NCBI GenBank assembly: GCA_964478125.1
Contig: CAYZGR010000006.1
Location: 1 to 64,000, forward strand
DNA length: 64,000 nt
From: FW021-bin31 sp964478125
GTDB lineage: Bacteria; Bacteroidota; Bacteroidia; Chitinophagales; Chitinophagaceae
Direction of reading: 5' to 3'
In this document: in pieces, positions 10,786 through 19,792 of the stretch
Layout of the letters: each line of letters starts with the position of its first letter
Position numbering within the stretch: position 1 is the first letter of the stretch
The notes under the pieces: model-generated
What the model was told of the DNA's origin: nothing
Database searches by the model: none
What the model saw: only the letters and a program-made list of their open reading frames with translations
Program-made: the position numbers and the translations under genes

Positions 10786-11922
10786 TTATCCTTTTTTTGG
10801 TTTTCTTTTCTTTCTTTTCCCCCACCAGATATAGAATCCGGTGATGGGCAGACTGGTTGCTATCAGCCCTGCGATAAAAGTGATGATCTTTCCCCATATG
10901 CCCATCCAGGTGCCCATGTGTAACATCCACCATGCATTCTCAATTTTCTCATGTATTAAGACCCTTCCGGGTATGGGCATCTCTTTCCCGGTGTATTTAT
11001 TAACAAAAAAGGTCTGTCCAACGTAATTCTTTAGCCCTACCCATGAGGCTGCATGTAAAACATAATATCCCTGCTTATCTAAAAAATAAGTGATAACCTG
11101 CACGGCCCTGACTTTTGGGTTTTGTTTATAATAGCGTGTGATAACCGGATCCATTGGCGCCATATTCCTGGAGGAATCGTCCGGCGGTAATTTTTTTTCC
11201 CAAGAGGGAGGGGCCTTTCCGCCTAACATATGGCTTGCGGCTTTTTGTAGGGGAGGAAATGCAATGATCAACCCTGTAACTGCTAAAACAAAGATGACCG
11301 TTAATGCATAAAAGCCCAGCACATTGTGTAGGTCATAATTAAGCCGTTTCCGCCTGGCCTTCCACCGAATTTTAAAACTTCTCTTTATGTTATGCTTGTT
11401 CCATCTTTTCGGCCACCATAATACCATACCGGTGATCAGGCTGATCACAAAAATAAGCGTGGCCATATCAACGATCCATTGTCCGGGTTTGCCCAGTAAA
11501 AGAGAATTATGCAGGTGGGCCGTGATAAAGAAAAAGTAAATTGTCCGGTCCTCTTTCAAGATTTTTCCCGTATAGGGATCCATATAAACATAGCTCAATC
11601 CTGTTTTTTCATCATAAGAATTAAATTTTACTGTACGGCGGGGATCTTTATAAGTAACGAAATAGGAGGGTGCATGACGATCCGGATAATCTTTTTTGAA
11701 CTTTTCCAGGAGTATTTCCATGGGAATACGCCGGCGCTTCACTTCCGGCACATATAGCGCCTCGCCGGCGGCATAGTCAATGATCTCGTCGCCAAATACC
11801 ACTACGGCGCCGGTAAGACATACAAAGATCAGGATGATCGCAGAAACCAGTCCGGGCCATAAATGTAACCAGGCGATCCATCTCGTTAACACGGATTTAC
11901 TTTTTTGGGGCGATGCTCTCAT
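10786..11922 (-). CDS. PepSY-associated TM helix membrane protein
   Basis: 378 residues with the PepSY-TM architecture. A first membrane helix lies after the SKSVLTRWIAWLHLWPGLVSAIILIF-type N-terminus, followed by a periplasmic PepSY-like segment, a pair of central helices (about 140-165 and 195-220), a second periplasmic loop and a C-terminal helix near 340-365 with a very basic tail. Histidines in HLWPG, LHNSLLLG, DLHNVLGF and LHMGTWMG fit the haem-binding pattern of the family. It lies 19 bp downstream of the siderophore-type receptor on the same strand. The usual inference is reduction of imported ferric siderophore or another electron-transfer step in iron uptake. Confidence 0.88.
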   Translation of the reverse strand: MRASPQKSKSVLTRWIAWLHLWPGLVSAIILIFVCLTGAVVVFGDEIIDYAAGEALYVPEVKRRRIPMEILLEKFKKDYPDRHAPSYFVTYKDPRRTVKFNSYDEKTGLSYVYMDPYTGKILKEDRTIYFFFITAHLHNSLLLGKPGQWIVDMATLIFVISLITGMVLWWPKRWNKHNIKRSFKIRWKARRKRLNYDLHNVLGFYALTVIFVLAVTGLIIAFPPLQKAASHMLGGKAPPSWEKKLPPDDSSRNMAPMDPVITRYYKQNPKVRAVQVITYFLDKQGYYVLHAASWVGLKNYVGQTFFVNKYTGKEMPIPGRVLIHEKIENAWWMLHMGTWMGIWGKIITFIAGLIATSLPITGFYIWWGKRKKRKPKKG

Positions 11923-11941
11923 AAGGGATCCTGTTCTTAAA

Positions 11942-14260
11942 TTAAAACCGTACCGTTATGTTGACTGAAAAATTCCTGGTTTCCTGCGGACGTGCCCAAT
12001 AAGCGCTGGCCCAGTATTTTTCATTCCCGATATTATTTAATTTAAAACCGATCCGGTATCGCGGGCGGTCATAAAAGAAAGTGGCATTTAATACCGTGTA
12101 TGCCGGAACTATGAATGTATTGGCATCATCCAGATAAGAGTCGCCAACATAATTTCCGCCCAAACCTATACCTAAACCTTCAACCCGGCCTGACATGATG
12201 CGATAGCTTGTCCAGAAGTTCGCCGAGTGCAGGGGGGTAGAATAGGGACGATGCCCCTCTACCGCTTTAGATGCTTTGGTATATCTACTGTCATTATATC
12301 CATAGCCTGCCATGAGGTTCCATCCTTTTAAGGGATTGGCAATCAGCTCTACTTCCAGTCCTTTGCTGGATCTTGTGCCGTCCTGTATTGAATTGAACCC
12401 GCCGATGTTATCGTTATCAGGTATGCTACGAACGATATTTCTTACCGTGATATCATAATAGCTTATTGTGGCGCTCAGTTTATGAGAAAACAGGTCGGCC
12501 TTTATACCGCCTTCCAGTTGTTTAGCGTGTTCAGGTTTGAAGGTCTTTATGTTTTCCGGGTTTGTATTATCGGGTGCGACATTTTTAAAACCATCCATAT
12601 AATTGGCAAATAAAGAAAGTTTCTTTCTGACCAGTTGGTATACGAGGCCGAACTTCGGCGACCATGCCGTCTGGGTAAAACCTTCCAACTTATTATTGAA
12701 ATGATCTAAACGGATGCTGGCCATGATATCAAGCCGATCTGTAATGTTAATAACATCGGAGATATAGGCGCTGAAGGTTCCGGTATTTCGTTTGTATTTG
12801 GCAAATGGTTGGGTATGCGCCAGGGTTTCCTGGTATTTTTCATGGTTGAAATCTTTATCGGGGCTTTGATTACTTACGGTATCCATTATGAAGCGTGTTC
12901 TCCTGTCATTGGTAATAAGAGAAGTATAATCCAACCCTACCAGCAATCTGTTTTGTATTTTGCCTAAGGAAAAATGCCCTGTGAGATTTTGTTGTATCTG
13001 GGAAGTATGAAAATTGCCGGTGATGTGCATGGGCATCCGGCGGACTGCACTGTTGTCAATGAAGGTAAGAAATAAATAATTAGCCAGGTTGTCAGTATTG
13101 CCGTAAGAGTAATTAGTTTGGGAAACCCAGTTTGGGAATAATTTGTAGGTGGCTCTCGCAAACAGATTAGTTACCCGGGCCCGGCTTTGCAGTTCATCGC
13201 TGCTGTATGAATGCTTGAAAGCATACGAGAGCTTGTCGAAGCTTTTAACCATGACCCCGGGACTAATTCCAAAATACGTACTGGGCCGTTCCGTATGGAA
13301 AAGCTCTGCTTCCAGATCTAAAGTGAGCCTGTCGTTTATTTTATAGAGCAGGTTGGGAGAGATAGCCCAGTTTCGCTGATGGCCATAATCCTGAAAACTT
13401 TCCTGTATGTGGTGGGCCACATTCACCCGAAATAAAACCGTCTTTTCCGTATTAAGCGGAGTGTTAATATCGGCGGTTAACCTGGATAAGCCAAAACTCC
13501 CGGCCGTATATCCTACTTCTCCCCTGAAATAAGAGAGCGGTTGCTTGGTGACCCGGTTGATAAGGCCTCCGTAGGAAATAAGCGTAGAACCGAATAAGGT
13601 GGCCGAAGGGCCTTTAATCACTTCTATCCGTTCCAGATTTACCGGATCGGATAGCGTAATGTAGTTGGTCGCCATCCCATTGCGGATGGCGATATCCGTG
13701 CTAAAACCTCTCAGATTAGCGGTAAGCCCGACTCCGCCTGATCCTACGCCTTCCACTATATTGTTAACGCCGGGGGTATTTTGTAAAGCGCCCTGAATAT
13801 CTGTTATCATCTGTTCTTTCATCAGGGTATCTGAAATAACGGAATAAACCTGCGGATTTTCCAGATAACCCAACGGCATACGTGCCACATACGTACTCGC
13901 CTTGTCTGCCAATATATTGCGTGTATACTTTACCGTTATACTGTTTAATTCTTTAATACTACCGTCGACTACAAAGTTTACTTCCAGCGATTCTCCGGGC
14001 CGGATCGTAATATTTTTCTTCTGAATATTCAATCCTACAGCGGAAACCTTCACGACTTCATGCCCCGGTTGGATATGATAGATAACATAACTTCCGTCTT
14101 CCTTGCTGACGGCTCCCCGCTTGGAGTGCTCAATATGGATGTTAACGTTTGGAACAGGACGCCCGTTACGAGTGGTTATACTTCCTTTGATGGTTCCTGT
14201 TTGGGCATAGGTCATACCGGCGATGCTGCATAGCGTCAGCATAAGTAAGGCTACTTTCAT
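11942..14260 (-). CDS. TonB-dependent siderophore receptor (FhuA/FoxA type)
   Basis: 772 residues. A signal peptide (MKVALLMLTLCSIAGMTYAQ) precedes a carboxypeptidase-D-regulatory-like beta domain (TGTIKGSITTRNGRPVPNV, residues about 21-105), typical of Bacteroidota receptors. The plug follows (IQGALQNTPGVNNIVEG, IEVIKGPSATLFGSTLISYGGLINRVTK), then a barrel with terminal strand NFSVNITVRF. The plug signature is that of ferric-siderophore receptors. It forms a two-gene operon with the PepSY protein. Regulation by iron would be expected, but I could not identify an operator. Confidence 0.92.
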   Translation of the reverse strand: MKVALLMLTLCSIAGMTYAQTGTIKGSITTRNGRPVPNVNIHIEHSKRGAVSKEDGSYVIYHIQPGHEVVKVSAVGLNIQKKNITIRPGESLEVNFVVDGSIKELNSITVKYTRNILADKASTYVARMPLGYLENPQVYSVISDTLMKEQMITDIQGALQNTPGVNNIVEGVGSGGVGLTANLRGFSTDIAIRNGMATNYITLSDPVNLERIEVIKGPSATLFGSTLISYGGLINRVTKQPLSYFRGEVGYTAGSFGLSRLTADINTPLNTEKTVLFRVNVAHHIQESFQDYGHQRNWAISPNLLYKINDRLTLDLEAELFHTERPSTYFGISPGVMVKSFDKLSYAFKHSYSSDELQSRARVTNLFARATYKLFPNWVSQTNYSYGNTDNLANYLFLTFIDNSAVRRMPMHITGNFHTSQIQQNLTGHFSLGKIQNRLLVGLDYTSLITNDRRTRFIMDTVSNQSPDKDFNHEKYQETLAHTQPFAKYKRNTGTFSAYISDVINITDRLDIMASIRLDHFNNKLEGFTQTAWSPKFGLVYQLVRKKLSLFANYMDGFKNVAPDNTNPENIKTFKPEHAKQLEGGIKADLFSHKLSATISYYDITVRNIVRSIPDNDNIGGFNSIQDGTRSSKGLEVELIANPLKGWNLMAGYGYNDSRYTKASKAVEGHRPYSTPLHSANFWTSYRIMSGRVEGLGIGLGGNYVGDSYLDDANTFIVPAYTVLNATFFYDRPRYRIGFKLNNIGNEKYWASAYWARPQETRNFSVNITVRF

Positions 14261-14550
14261 TTTGGTTATCTATTTGATTAATATGTTATATTCCTCCGGA
14301 TGATCACCGGATGATGCTGAACAGGAGCAAATCATCAGCGGCGCAAAGATTTAGAAAGTTTGATTTTTACGGTATTCAGATCAGGAATAAGATTTACGGA
14401 AAGGGAAATTTAGAGGTAAGAGTGCACGAACCACACAAAAATCAATCCATAGTTTACTAAAGGTTATCAGATGGTTATTTATCCTATTGACTGTTACACG
14501 CTCTTAAGAAAATAAAATTATAGTTTCTGTTTATTCATATGAGAGAGAAG

Positions 14551-14568
14551 TGTGGAATAAAATACCCA
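14551..14568. promoter_or_regulatory. Dyad site 1 (TGTGGA-ATAAAA-TACCCA)
   Basis: Matches the recurrent YGKRGA-N6-TCYMCR pattern except for one base (TA in place of TC) in the right half. It lies between the siderophore receptor and the NtrC-type gene; which promoter it serves is unclear. Confidence 0.45.
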
Positions 14569-14596
14569 AAATGAGGTAAATCTTATACAGCCAGAG

Positions 14597-14617
14597 AAGG
14601 ATCGTTATTCGATCCTT
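14597..14617 (+). other. Isolated hairpin
   Basis: AAGGATCG and CGATCCTT form a perfect 8-bp stem around TTATT, followed by a short TTC. It could terminate a short transcript from the upstream region, but no gene precedes it. Confidence 0.35.
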
Positions 14618-14810
14618 TTCTACATATCAAATAAACTAGTGAAAGAACGTAATAGAAAATCATTAAATTTTTATTAATAATTATTTTTTATAGTTAGTTT
14701 TAAAGAATAATTCTCTAAATTCGTCCGTACTACTGGGCCAAAATAAAGATAAGGCCGGTAATTTTTTAATAGGACAGTGCTTATTAAATAAACATATTTT
14801 ATAAAATTCA

Positions 14811-14820
14811 GGAAAGGAGG
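14811..14820 (+). promoter_or_regulatory. Strong Shine-Dalgarno deciding the NtrC-type start
   Basis: GGAAAGGAGG ends 9 bp before the ATG at 14830. Such a complete anti-16S complement is unusual among the genes of this window and favours ATG 14830 over the in-frame TTG at 14821. Confidence 0.75.
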
Positions 14821-14829
14821 TTGTATACA

Positions 14830-16224
14830 ATGAAGAAAAGTGTCTTAATTATTGACGATGATGTTGATATTTGCACATTATTACAAAGATACTTGACCAA
14901 GAAGGGTTTTAAGACAGACATCTCCTTTTCAGCTAAAAATGCATTCAATAAACTAGGAGGAAATAAATATGATATCGTTTTCTGCGATTTTAGATTAGGT
15001 GATAAAGATGGGTTTGATGTCCTTACAGAGATAAAGATGAATCATTCTCATACGGAAGTTATCATTATTACCGGATATTCAGATGTTAAAACGGCTGTAA
15101 GTCTTATTAAATCGGGGGCCTTTGATTATATAACGAAACCCCTGGTCCCGGAAGAGCTTATCAAAACCATCAATAGAGCTTTAAATAATCAAAAACAAAA
15201 TGAAGATCAACCTTCTTTAAATAAAACGGCCTCAAAGAAGCCTGCTTCTCAGGTGTTGAGCAAAAAAGTTTTTGAAGGGAGTTCCCCGGAAATAAAGAGA
15301 TTGTATCACCAGGTATCTATCGTAGCTCCTACTGATTACAGTATAATTCTCCATGGTGAAAGTGGAAGCGGAAAGGAGGTTATAGCCAAAACCATACATC
15401 AGACAAGTAGTAGAAGTTCCGGTCCTTTTGTAGCTTTGGACTGTGGCACACTCTCCAAAGAATTGGCTAATAGCGAGCTGTTTGGCCATATGAAAGGCGC
15501 ATTCACCGGAGCCATCACTGATAAAAAAGGTCATTTTGAAATGGCGAACGGGGGCACCTTATTTTTAGATGAAGTGGCTAATCTTTCTTATGACATTCAG
15601 GCGGCGCTTCTGCGGGTTATACAGGAAAGAAAGATGAAGCGTATTGGGGGCACTAAAGAGATGACGCTTGATGTCCGCATTATCGTTGCTTCTCATGAGG
15701 ATCTTCGCAAGGCTTATCAAGAAAAGCTCTTTCGGGAGGATTTATATCACCGGCTTAATGAATTTTCTATAGAAATACCTCCATTAAGAAGAAGAAGAGA
15801 AGACATCCCGGGATTTGCCCATTTCTTTCTGCATCTTACGAATGAAGAAACAGGAAAACAAATAGAAGGTTTTGAAGATGACGTGATGGAAAGATTTATA
15901 GAATATGACTGGCCCGGAAATATACGCGAACTCAGGAACACGATCCGGAAAGCTATCCTGTTAACCTCTTCCGGAAAGGTTACAAAGAAAGTTCTGTCTT
16001 CCGGATTACTTCATATCCCCTTATCCTCCGTGCAACCGCCGGGTACTGAAATCGAACCTGTGGAAGACCCTCCTAAGGATCTGAAAAGAGTGAGTTTAGA
16101 GGTGGAATATCAGGCCATTGTTGAAGTGCTTAAGTCTGTAAATTTTAATAAATCGAAAGCGGCCAAGATCCTAAAAATTGATCGAAAAACGTTATATAAT
16201 AAGATAAAAGAACATGGCGCATAA
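14830..16224 (+). CDS. NtrC-family sigma-54-dependent response regulator
   Basis: 464 residues in the canonical order. The receiver domain (1-120) has acidic residues D9/D10, phospho-acceptor D53 in CDFRLGD, and K in ITKPL. The AAA+ domain (about 150-385) has Walker A GESGSGKE, the sigma-54-contacting GAFTGA loop, Walker B GTLFLDEV and arginine-finger region FREDLYHRLNEF. A C-terminal Fis-type helix-turn-helix (NKSKAAKILKIDRKTLYNKI) binds enhancers. It activates sigma-54 RNA polymerase from distant sites by ATP hydrolysis. No sensor kinase is adjacent. It is the only sigma-54 activator in the window and the leading candidate to act on the dyad and -24/-12 elements found here; that link is inference. 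Confidence 0.95.
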   Translation: MKKSVLIIDDDVDICTLLQRYLTKKGFKTDISFSAKNAFNKLGGNKYDIVFCDFRLGDKDGFDVLTEIKMNHSHTEVIIITGYSDVKTAVSLIKSGAFDYITKPLVPEELIKTINRALNNQKQNEDQPSLNKTASKKPASQVLSKKVFEGSSPEIKRLYHQVSIVAPTDYSIILHGESGSGKEVIAKTIHQTSSRSSGPFVALDCGTLSKELANSELFGHMKGAFTGAITDKKGHFEMANGGTLFLDEVANLSYDIQAALLRVIQERKMKRIGGTKEMTLDVRIIVASHEDLRKAYQEKLFREDLYHRLNEFSIEIPPLRRRREDIPGFAHFFLHLTNEETGKQIEGFEDDVMERFIEYDWPGNIRELRNTIRKAILLTSSGKVTKKVLSSGLLHIPLSSVQPPGTEIEPVEDPPKDLKRVSLEVEYQAIVEVLKSVNFNKSKAAKILKIDRKTLYNKIKEHGA

Positions 16225-16226
16225 TG

Positions 16227-16256
16227 AGCCGGGAAGATCCGGCTAAAGCCTCATCA
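16227..16256. terminator. Probable terminator between convergent genes
   Basis: AGCCGG (16227-16232) pairs with CCGGCT (16239-16244) in the 41-bp space between the NtrC-type gene and the converging glycosyltransferase; a T run follows at 16262. The outer stem is imperfect. Confidence 0.4.
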
Positions 16257-16265
16257 TTACGTTTT

Positions 16266-17300
16266 TTATATAAAGAATACTTTAAACTTAAAACCACCGT
16301 AGATTCGCCAGAAAACCGAAAGAAAGGGAATCAATAAAGAGGTAACGGCTATTTCAAACAGGTGCCGGGGTTTAAGAGAATTCCCGTTTAACCGTTTTAA
16401 AATAAACCGGCCGATTATCGCTATCCAGCAGACCAGTGAAATAACAGCCACCCAGTAAGATCTGAGAAAAAGGATATTCAGAAAAAAGAATAAAACAAAT
16501 AGGATCGCGGCATAATAGTGCCAGGGGGGAGCGGATTGTATTTTTTCTTTGTATAACCGTGGATGTTTTTTATAAAGGAGCGCATTAAACATGCTCTTGC
16601 GCTGCTCTTTCAGACTAACTCCCCAATTAGCCGGATGAGCGGGATGAATGACCCATGCCGCATCCACGTAGAGTATGCTCATATTTTTCTGTAAGAAATT
16701 GAACTCCAGATCACTGTCTTCTCTCCAGGCGGTAGAAAATCGCTCATCAAATCCATTTACTGCTTCAAGCGCGGTCCGGGTGCAACAACAGTTTGCAGTC
16801 ACAAAATCGGCGGTTCCCAATTGGGATATATTCCGCTCATAATCTGTTGGACAGGGCGGAAGCGGAACCGTTACTCTACCGGTAAAAACTTTTTCATCTT
16901 CCAAAATATAGGTGATCCAATAAGCGCTTATCCAATAAATTCCCGGCATGCAATCATCATCCGTAAAGGCAATTAATTGCCCCAAAGCCATGCGCCATCC
17001 TTTATTCCGGGCTGCGGCCGGACCCTGCTTATTTGGCAGGAAGCTAAACTTTATCAGCGGAAAGCGATCCCTTTGTTGAAATCTTTGTATTACTTTTTCG
17101 GTAATGGCATCCGGACCATCGCTAATCACTATAATTTCATAGTCTTGTTTTGGAAACTTTTGAAGGACCAGCCTGTTTAAACATTTAGAGAGGAGCGCGG
17201 GTCGCTTATAGGTAGGTATGACTATAGAGACTTTCATTTCTTTATTAAAAAGGGGTTCATAAATAGCTTGCTGAAAGGACCGATCCTTCATAGGGATCAA
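16266..17300 (-). CDS. Glycosyltransferase family 2, membrane-anchored
   Basis: 344 residues. A GT2 (GT-A) domain begins at KVSIVIPTYKRPALLSKCLNRL and has the DXD-like FTDDDC motif near residue 117. An acceptor-side ED motif lies in AWREDSDLEF near 193. Two or three C-terminal hydrophobic segments (about 265-335) anchor it to the membrane. It transfers an activated sugar, probably to a cell-surface glycan; donor and acceptor are unknown. The 21 residues before MKVSIVIPTY (ATG at 17237) are not typical of the family, so the shorter start is a real alternative. The gene stands alone and converges on the NtrC-type gene. Confidence 0.85.
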   Translation of the reverse strand: MIPMKDRSFQQAIYEPLFNKEMKVSIVIPTYKRPALLSKCLNRLVLQKFPKQDYEIIVISDGPDAITEKVIQRFQQRDRFPLIKFSFLPNKQGPAAARNKGWRMALGQLIAFTDDDCMPGIYWISAYWITYILEDEKVFTGRVTVPLPPCPTDYERNISQLGTADFVTANCCCTRTALEAVNGFDERFSTAWREDSDLEFNFLQKNMSILYVDAAWVIHPAHPANWGVSLKEQRKSMFNALLYKKHPRLYKEKIQSAPPWHYYAAILFVLFFFLNILFLRSYWVAVISLVCWIAIIGRFILKRLNGNSLKPRHLFEIAVTSLLIPFLSVFWRIYGGFKFKVFFI

Positions 17301-17499
17301 AGGTTCTTAATGGTTTATAACAAAGGAAATTCCGTTTTTATCAACATTATTTTCTGATCTTCCCAAGAACAAGACGCCCTAAGCATATAGGACTGTTCCC
17401 TCCGCACTATCCGGCCTGATATATTATTCTGATACATCATTGTTAAACCGGAAATAAGGTCCTTTTAAATAAGAGCCGGTAAACTTTACCCTCCGGGAT

Positions 17500-17517
17500 T
17501 GTAGATTATTTTCTACA
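17500..17517. promoter_or_regulatory. Dyad site 2 (TGTAGA-TTATTT-TCTACA)
   Basis: A perfect inverted repeat with 6-bp spacer, the archetype of the motif. It begins 112 bp upstream of the TGGCAT element of the DUF892 gene. Confidence 0.65.
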
Positions 17518-17611
17518 ATTTCCCGGATATAGATATCGTATCATGTAATATGAAGCAGCTTATTCCAGGGAAATGCCCGAAAAGATGATATAAACTGAAT
17601 ACTTAATAAAT

Positions 17612-17627
17612 TGGCATCATTTTTTTC
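17612..17627 (+). promoter_or_regulatory. -24/-12-like element of DUF892 gene 1
   Basis: TGGCATCATTTTTTTC: the -24 half is good, the -12 half lacks GC. It begins 64 bp before the ATG. An overlapping housekeeping reading (TTG at 17611, TATTTTG at 17631, 17-bp spacer) is an alternative. Confidence 0.4.
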
Positions 17628-17675
17628 CTCTATTTTGTAGATATAACATGATTATTTAACCCTTATTATATTTTT

Positions 17676-18194
17676 ATGGCACGTAAGAACACGGATTTAG
17701 ACCACTCCATGCTGATGGAATTCTTTGTAGATGAACTTCGGGATATTTATTGGGCTGAAGAGCACCTTGTAAAAGCATTGCAAAAAATGGAGAAAAAGGC
17801 GACTACTAAAGAGTTGGTTGATGCCTTCGCCTCTCACTGTGAGGAAACGAAAGGACATATAAAGAGATTAGAGCAGGTCTTTGATATGCTGGATGAAAAG
17901 CCAAAGGCAAAAAAGTGTGAAGCCATGAAAGGCATTATTGAAGAGGCTGAAACCATCATCTCGGATACCCAATCAGATACCATGACCCGTGATGTCGGAC
18001 TCATCTTTGCAGGACAAAAGGCGGAGCACTATGAAATTGCTTCATATGGCGGGCTTATTACCCTTGCTCATACCCTTGATCTGATAGATGTTGCCAATGT
18101 ATTAAAAGAAACGATCCGAGAAGAAAAAGAGGCAGATAAAAAATTAACCTCCATAGCTGAAAGCAGGGTAAACCTGTCTGCCACTACGGAATAA
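17676..18194 (+). CDS. DUF892 (YciE/YciF) ferritin-like protein, paralog 1
   Basis: 172 residues, the normal length of the family. It forms a four-helix bundle with the conserved acidic/histidine positions YWAEEHL, CEETKGH, GQKAEHYEIASYG and EEKEAD, the expected di-iron ligands. Family members are stress-induced, cytosolic, ferritin-like proteins of poorly known function. It is a single-gene unit preceded by dyad site 2 and a TGGCAT element. Two paralogs lie at 52791 and 56177, the first closely similar, including the IASYG block. Confidence 0.92.
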   Translation: MARKNTDLDHSMLMEFFVDELRDIYWAEEHLVKALQKMEKKATTKELVDAFASHCEETKGHIKRLEQVFDMLDEKPKAKKCEAMKGIIEEAETIISDTQSDTMTRDVGLIFAGQKAEHYEIASYGGLITLAHTLDLIDVANVLKETIREEKEADKKLTSIAESRVNLSATTE

Positions 18195-18317
18195 AGATTG
18201 AGCTATCGATCCGGGCAAGGAAATGAAATTAACAGAACATAATCAATGTATTCAATAGATTCAATGGCTTTGACACCTCCCCATAAGAAAATCATCTCGC
18301 TGTGTTGGAGCCATTGT

Positions 18318-19316
18318 TTATTCATGCGGATAGGTAATACCGGCTTTTTTTCTGATCATATCAAGCGCTTTCATTAATATCAGGCTGTTTTCATGAGAAT
18401 GGATATTGCTTTCTATCCGTCCTTTTAAAAGGCATTGATTCACCTCTTTTACTTCAAATTGAAATCCTCTTCCCTCCCAGGTACAGGGGTAGTTCTGCGT
18501 ATCCCCCTTAAATAGCGAGACGGTAATAGCCGCGGGTTTTTCGTTCCAGGGGGTTAGAATGGTAATTACGCCTTTTTTACCATAGATTAAGGCCTGTTTA
18601 TCCAACGCTTCAATAATAGAGGATTTTAATAAAGAATTTACATCTTCCGGAAACTCAAAAAGGATAGTGCAGTTTTGATCAATACGATCTTTGCTCAATT
18701 TTGCTGAGGCTTTAATATATTGTGGATATCCCAAAACAAGAAGCGACAAATAGACCGGGTAAATTCCCAGATCAAGTAAGGAGCCCCCTCCCAGATCCGG
18801 ATTATAAAAACGGTTGCTGTAATCGATAGGAGCGACATAACTCATATTTGCCACTATGCCCTGTACCTTACCAATTATATTTTGTTGAAGCAGCTTAAGG
18901 ACGGTCTTTATGCTGGGGAGGAAGCGAATCCACATTCCTTCCAGGAAGAAGGTGTGATATTGCCGGGCCGTTTTCACGATCTCTTTTGCCTGTTCCAAAT
19001 TAAGAGCCATGGGTTTCTCACACAAAACCGGTACTTTTTTTCGAAGGCACGCCAGGCTTTCATGATAATGTTCAGAATGAGGAGAAGCGATATAAACCGC
19101 ATCGGGCCGTACGGTCTCCAGCATTTCCGATATATTATCAAAGTAATAACGAATGTGATGGTTTAAAGCAAATGTTTCGGCCTCCACTAGTTTATTGGAC
19201 ATAACCGCAACTGCCGTGTTCTTATGTTCTTTAACAAGTCTTAAGTCCGAAATGAAATCTGTGGCTATATTGCCGGGGCCGATAATAGCCCAATTAAAGT
19301 TCTTCAGGTACTCCAT
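18318..19316 (-). CDS. Gfo/Idh/MocA family NAD(P)-dependent oxidoreductase
   Basis: 332 residues. An N-terminal Rossmann fold begins WAIIGPGNIATDFISDL, the family CEKPMALN motif (lysine of the EKP triad) lies near residue 98, and the C-terminal alpha/beta substrate domain includes GGGSLLDLGIYPVYLS. Members oxidise or epimerise sugars, inositols or related cyclic substrates. It is monocistronic, and no neighbour indicates the substrate. Length and motifs are complete. Confidence 0.9.
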   Translation of the reverse strand: MEYLKNFNWAIIGPGNIATDFISDLRLVKEHKNTAVAVMSNKLVEAETFALNHHIRYYFDNISEMLETVRPDAVYIASPHSEHYHESLACLRKKVPVLCEKPMALNLEQAKEIVKTARQYHTFFLEGMWIRFLPSIKTVLKLLQQNIIGKVQGIVANMSYVAPIDYSNRFYNPDLGGGSLLDLGIYPVYLSLLVLGYPQYIKASAKLSKDRIDQNCTILFEFPEDVNSLLKSSIIEALDKQALIYGKKGVITILTPWNEKPAAITVSLFKGDTQNYPCTWEGRGFQFEVKEVNQCLLKGRIESNIHSHENSLILMKALDMIRKKAGITYPHE

Positions 19317-19544
19317 AAAAATCTATAAAGCCTATGCAATTAAACTGGCTGACAGGGATTACATAGTGGTCATTTTGATGTATAGAAAAATACAAAATCC
19401 ATACCTCCTTTTCCGGTATTATGGGCAATTAAACGACAGAATCAAAAGACCGGGATCATATTCATAAAGATCATTGGGGAATCATTGCGGCCGTTTTTTT
19501 TCGAGTGTGTATTTATCTCAAAACGTAACTATATTCCTTTAACC
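19317..19544. other. Intergenic, no gene seen
   Basis: Between the divergent oxidoreductase gene and the riboswitch unit. It contains one half-site of the dyad (TGGGGA near 19474) without its partner half. Confidence 0.4.
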
Positions 19545-19560
19545 TGGCATAATATTTTCT
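19545..19560 (+). promoter_or_regulatory. TGGCAT promoter-like element ahead of TPP riboswitch
   Basis: TGGCATAATATTTTCT. The -24 half matches, the -12 half is TTTCT. A start about 12 bp beyond would begin the transcript just before the aptamer. A near copy, TGGCATAATTTTCTAT, lies at 34023. Confidence 0.4.
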
Positions 19561-19577
19561 ATATGATCTTTAAAGGG

Positions 19578-19663
19578 TTACTCTTGAGGTGGCGCTTTAA
19601 AATGCACCTGAGAACAAACTCACATAACCTGATCTGGATAATACCAGCGTAGGGATTGAGAAC
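19578..19663 (+). ncRNA. TPP (thiamine pyrophosphate) riboswitch
   Basis: All core elements of the THI-box aptamer are present: CTGAGA (19608-19613), the long conserved block ACCTGATCTGG with ATAATACCAGCGTAGGGA (19627-19655), P5 CTGG/CCAG, P4 CCT/AGG, P2 TGAG/CTCA, P3 GGTG/CACC and a closing CTC/GAG. TPP binding would stabilise the aptamer and favour the terminator just downstream. The next gene encodes a 75-aa membrane protein of unknown function, not a recognised thiamine gene. Confidence 0.93.
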
Positions 19664-19668
19664 CTCTT

Positions 19669-19700
19669 AGGGACCCTGGTTTTTCAGGGTCCCTATGTTT
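19669..19700 (+). terminator. Terminator hairpin of the riboswitch expression platform
   Basis: AGGGACCCTG (19669-19678) and CAGGGTCCCT (19685-19694) form a perfect 10-bp stem with a T-rich loop, followed by ATGTTTTATT. TCCCT of the 3' arm could pair instead with AGGGA (19651-19655) of the aptamer, offering an antiterminator. Confidence 0.75.
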
Positions 19701-19792
19701 TATTGCAAATATGGAATGGGAAAAATCATAGGATAGCGACGTAATAATAAATCTGAACTTGTAATATCATCTAATCTTTTAAATTTACAATC

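Larger units (their letters stand above)
14261..14829. other. 569-bp intergenic region between siderophore receptor and NtrC-type gene
   Basis: It holds one copy of the window-wide dyad (14551-14568), an isolated hairpin (14597-14617) and a strong Shine-Dalgarno (14811-14820). On the minus strand at 14449-14434 a TGGATTGATTTTTGTG sequence loosely fits a -24/-12 element 102 bp from the dyad. I see no gene. Confidence 0.5.
17301..17675. other. Intergenic region upstream of first DUF892 gene
   Basis: It contains the best copy of the dyad (17500-17517), flanked by an outer CCGGGA/TCCCGG pair, and a TGGCAT element (17612-17627). I see no ORF of interest. Confidence 0.6.
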
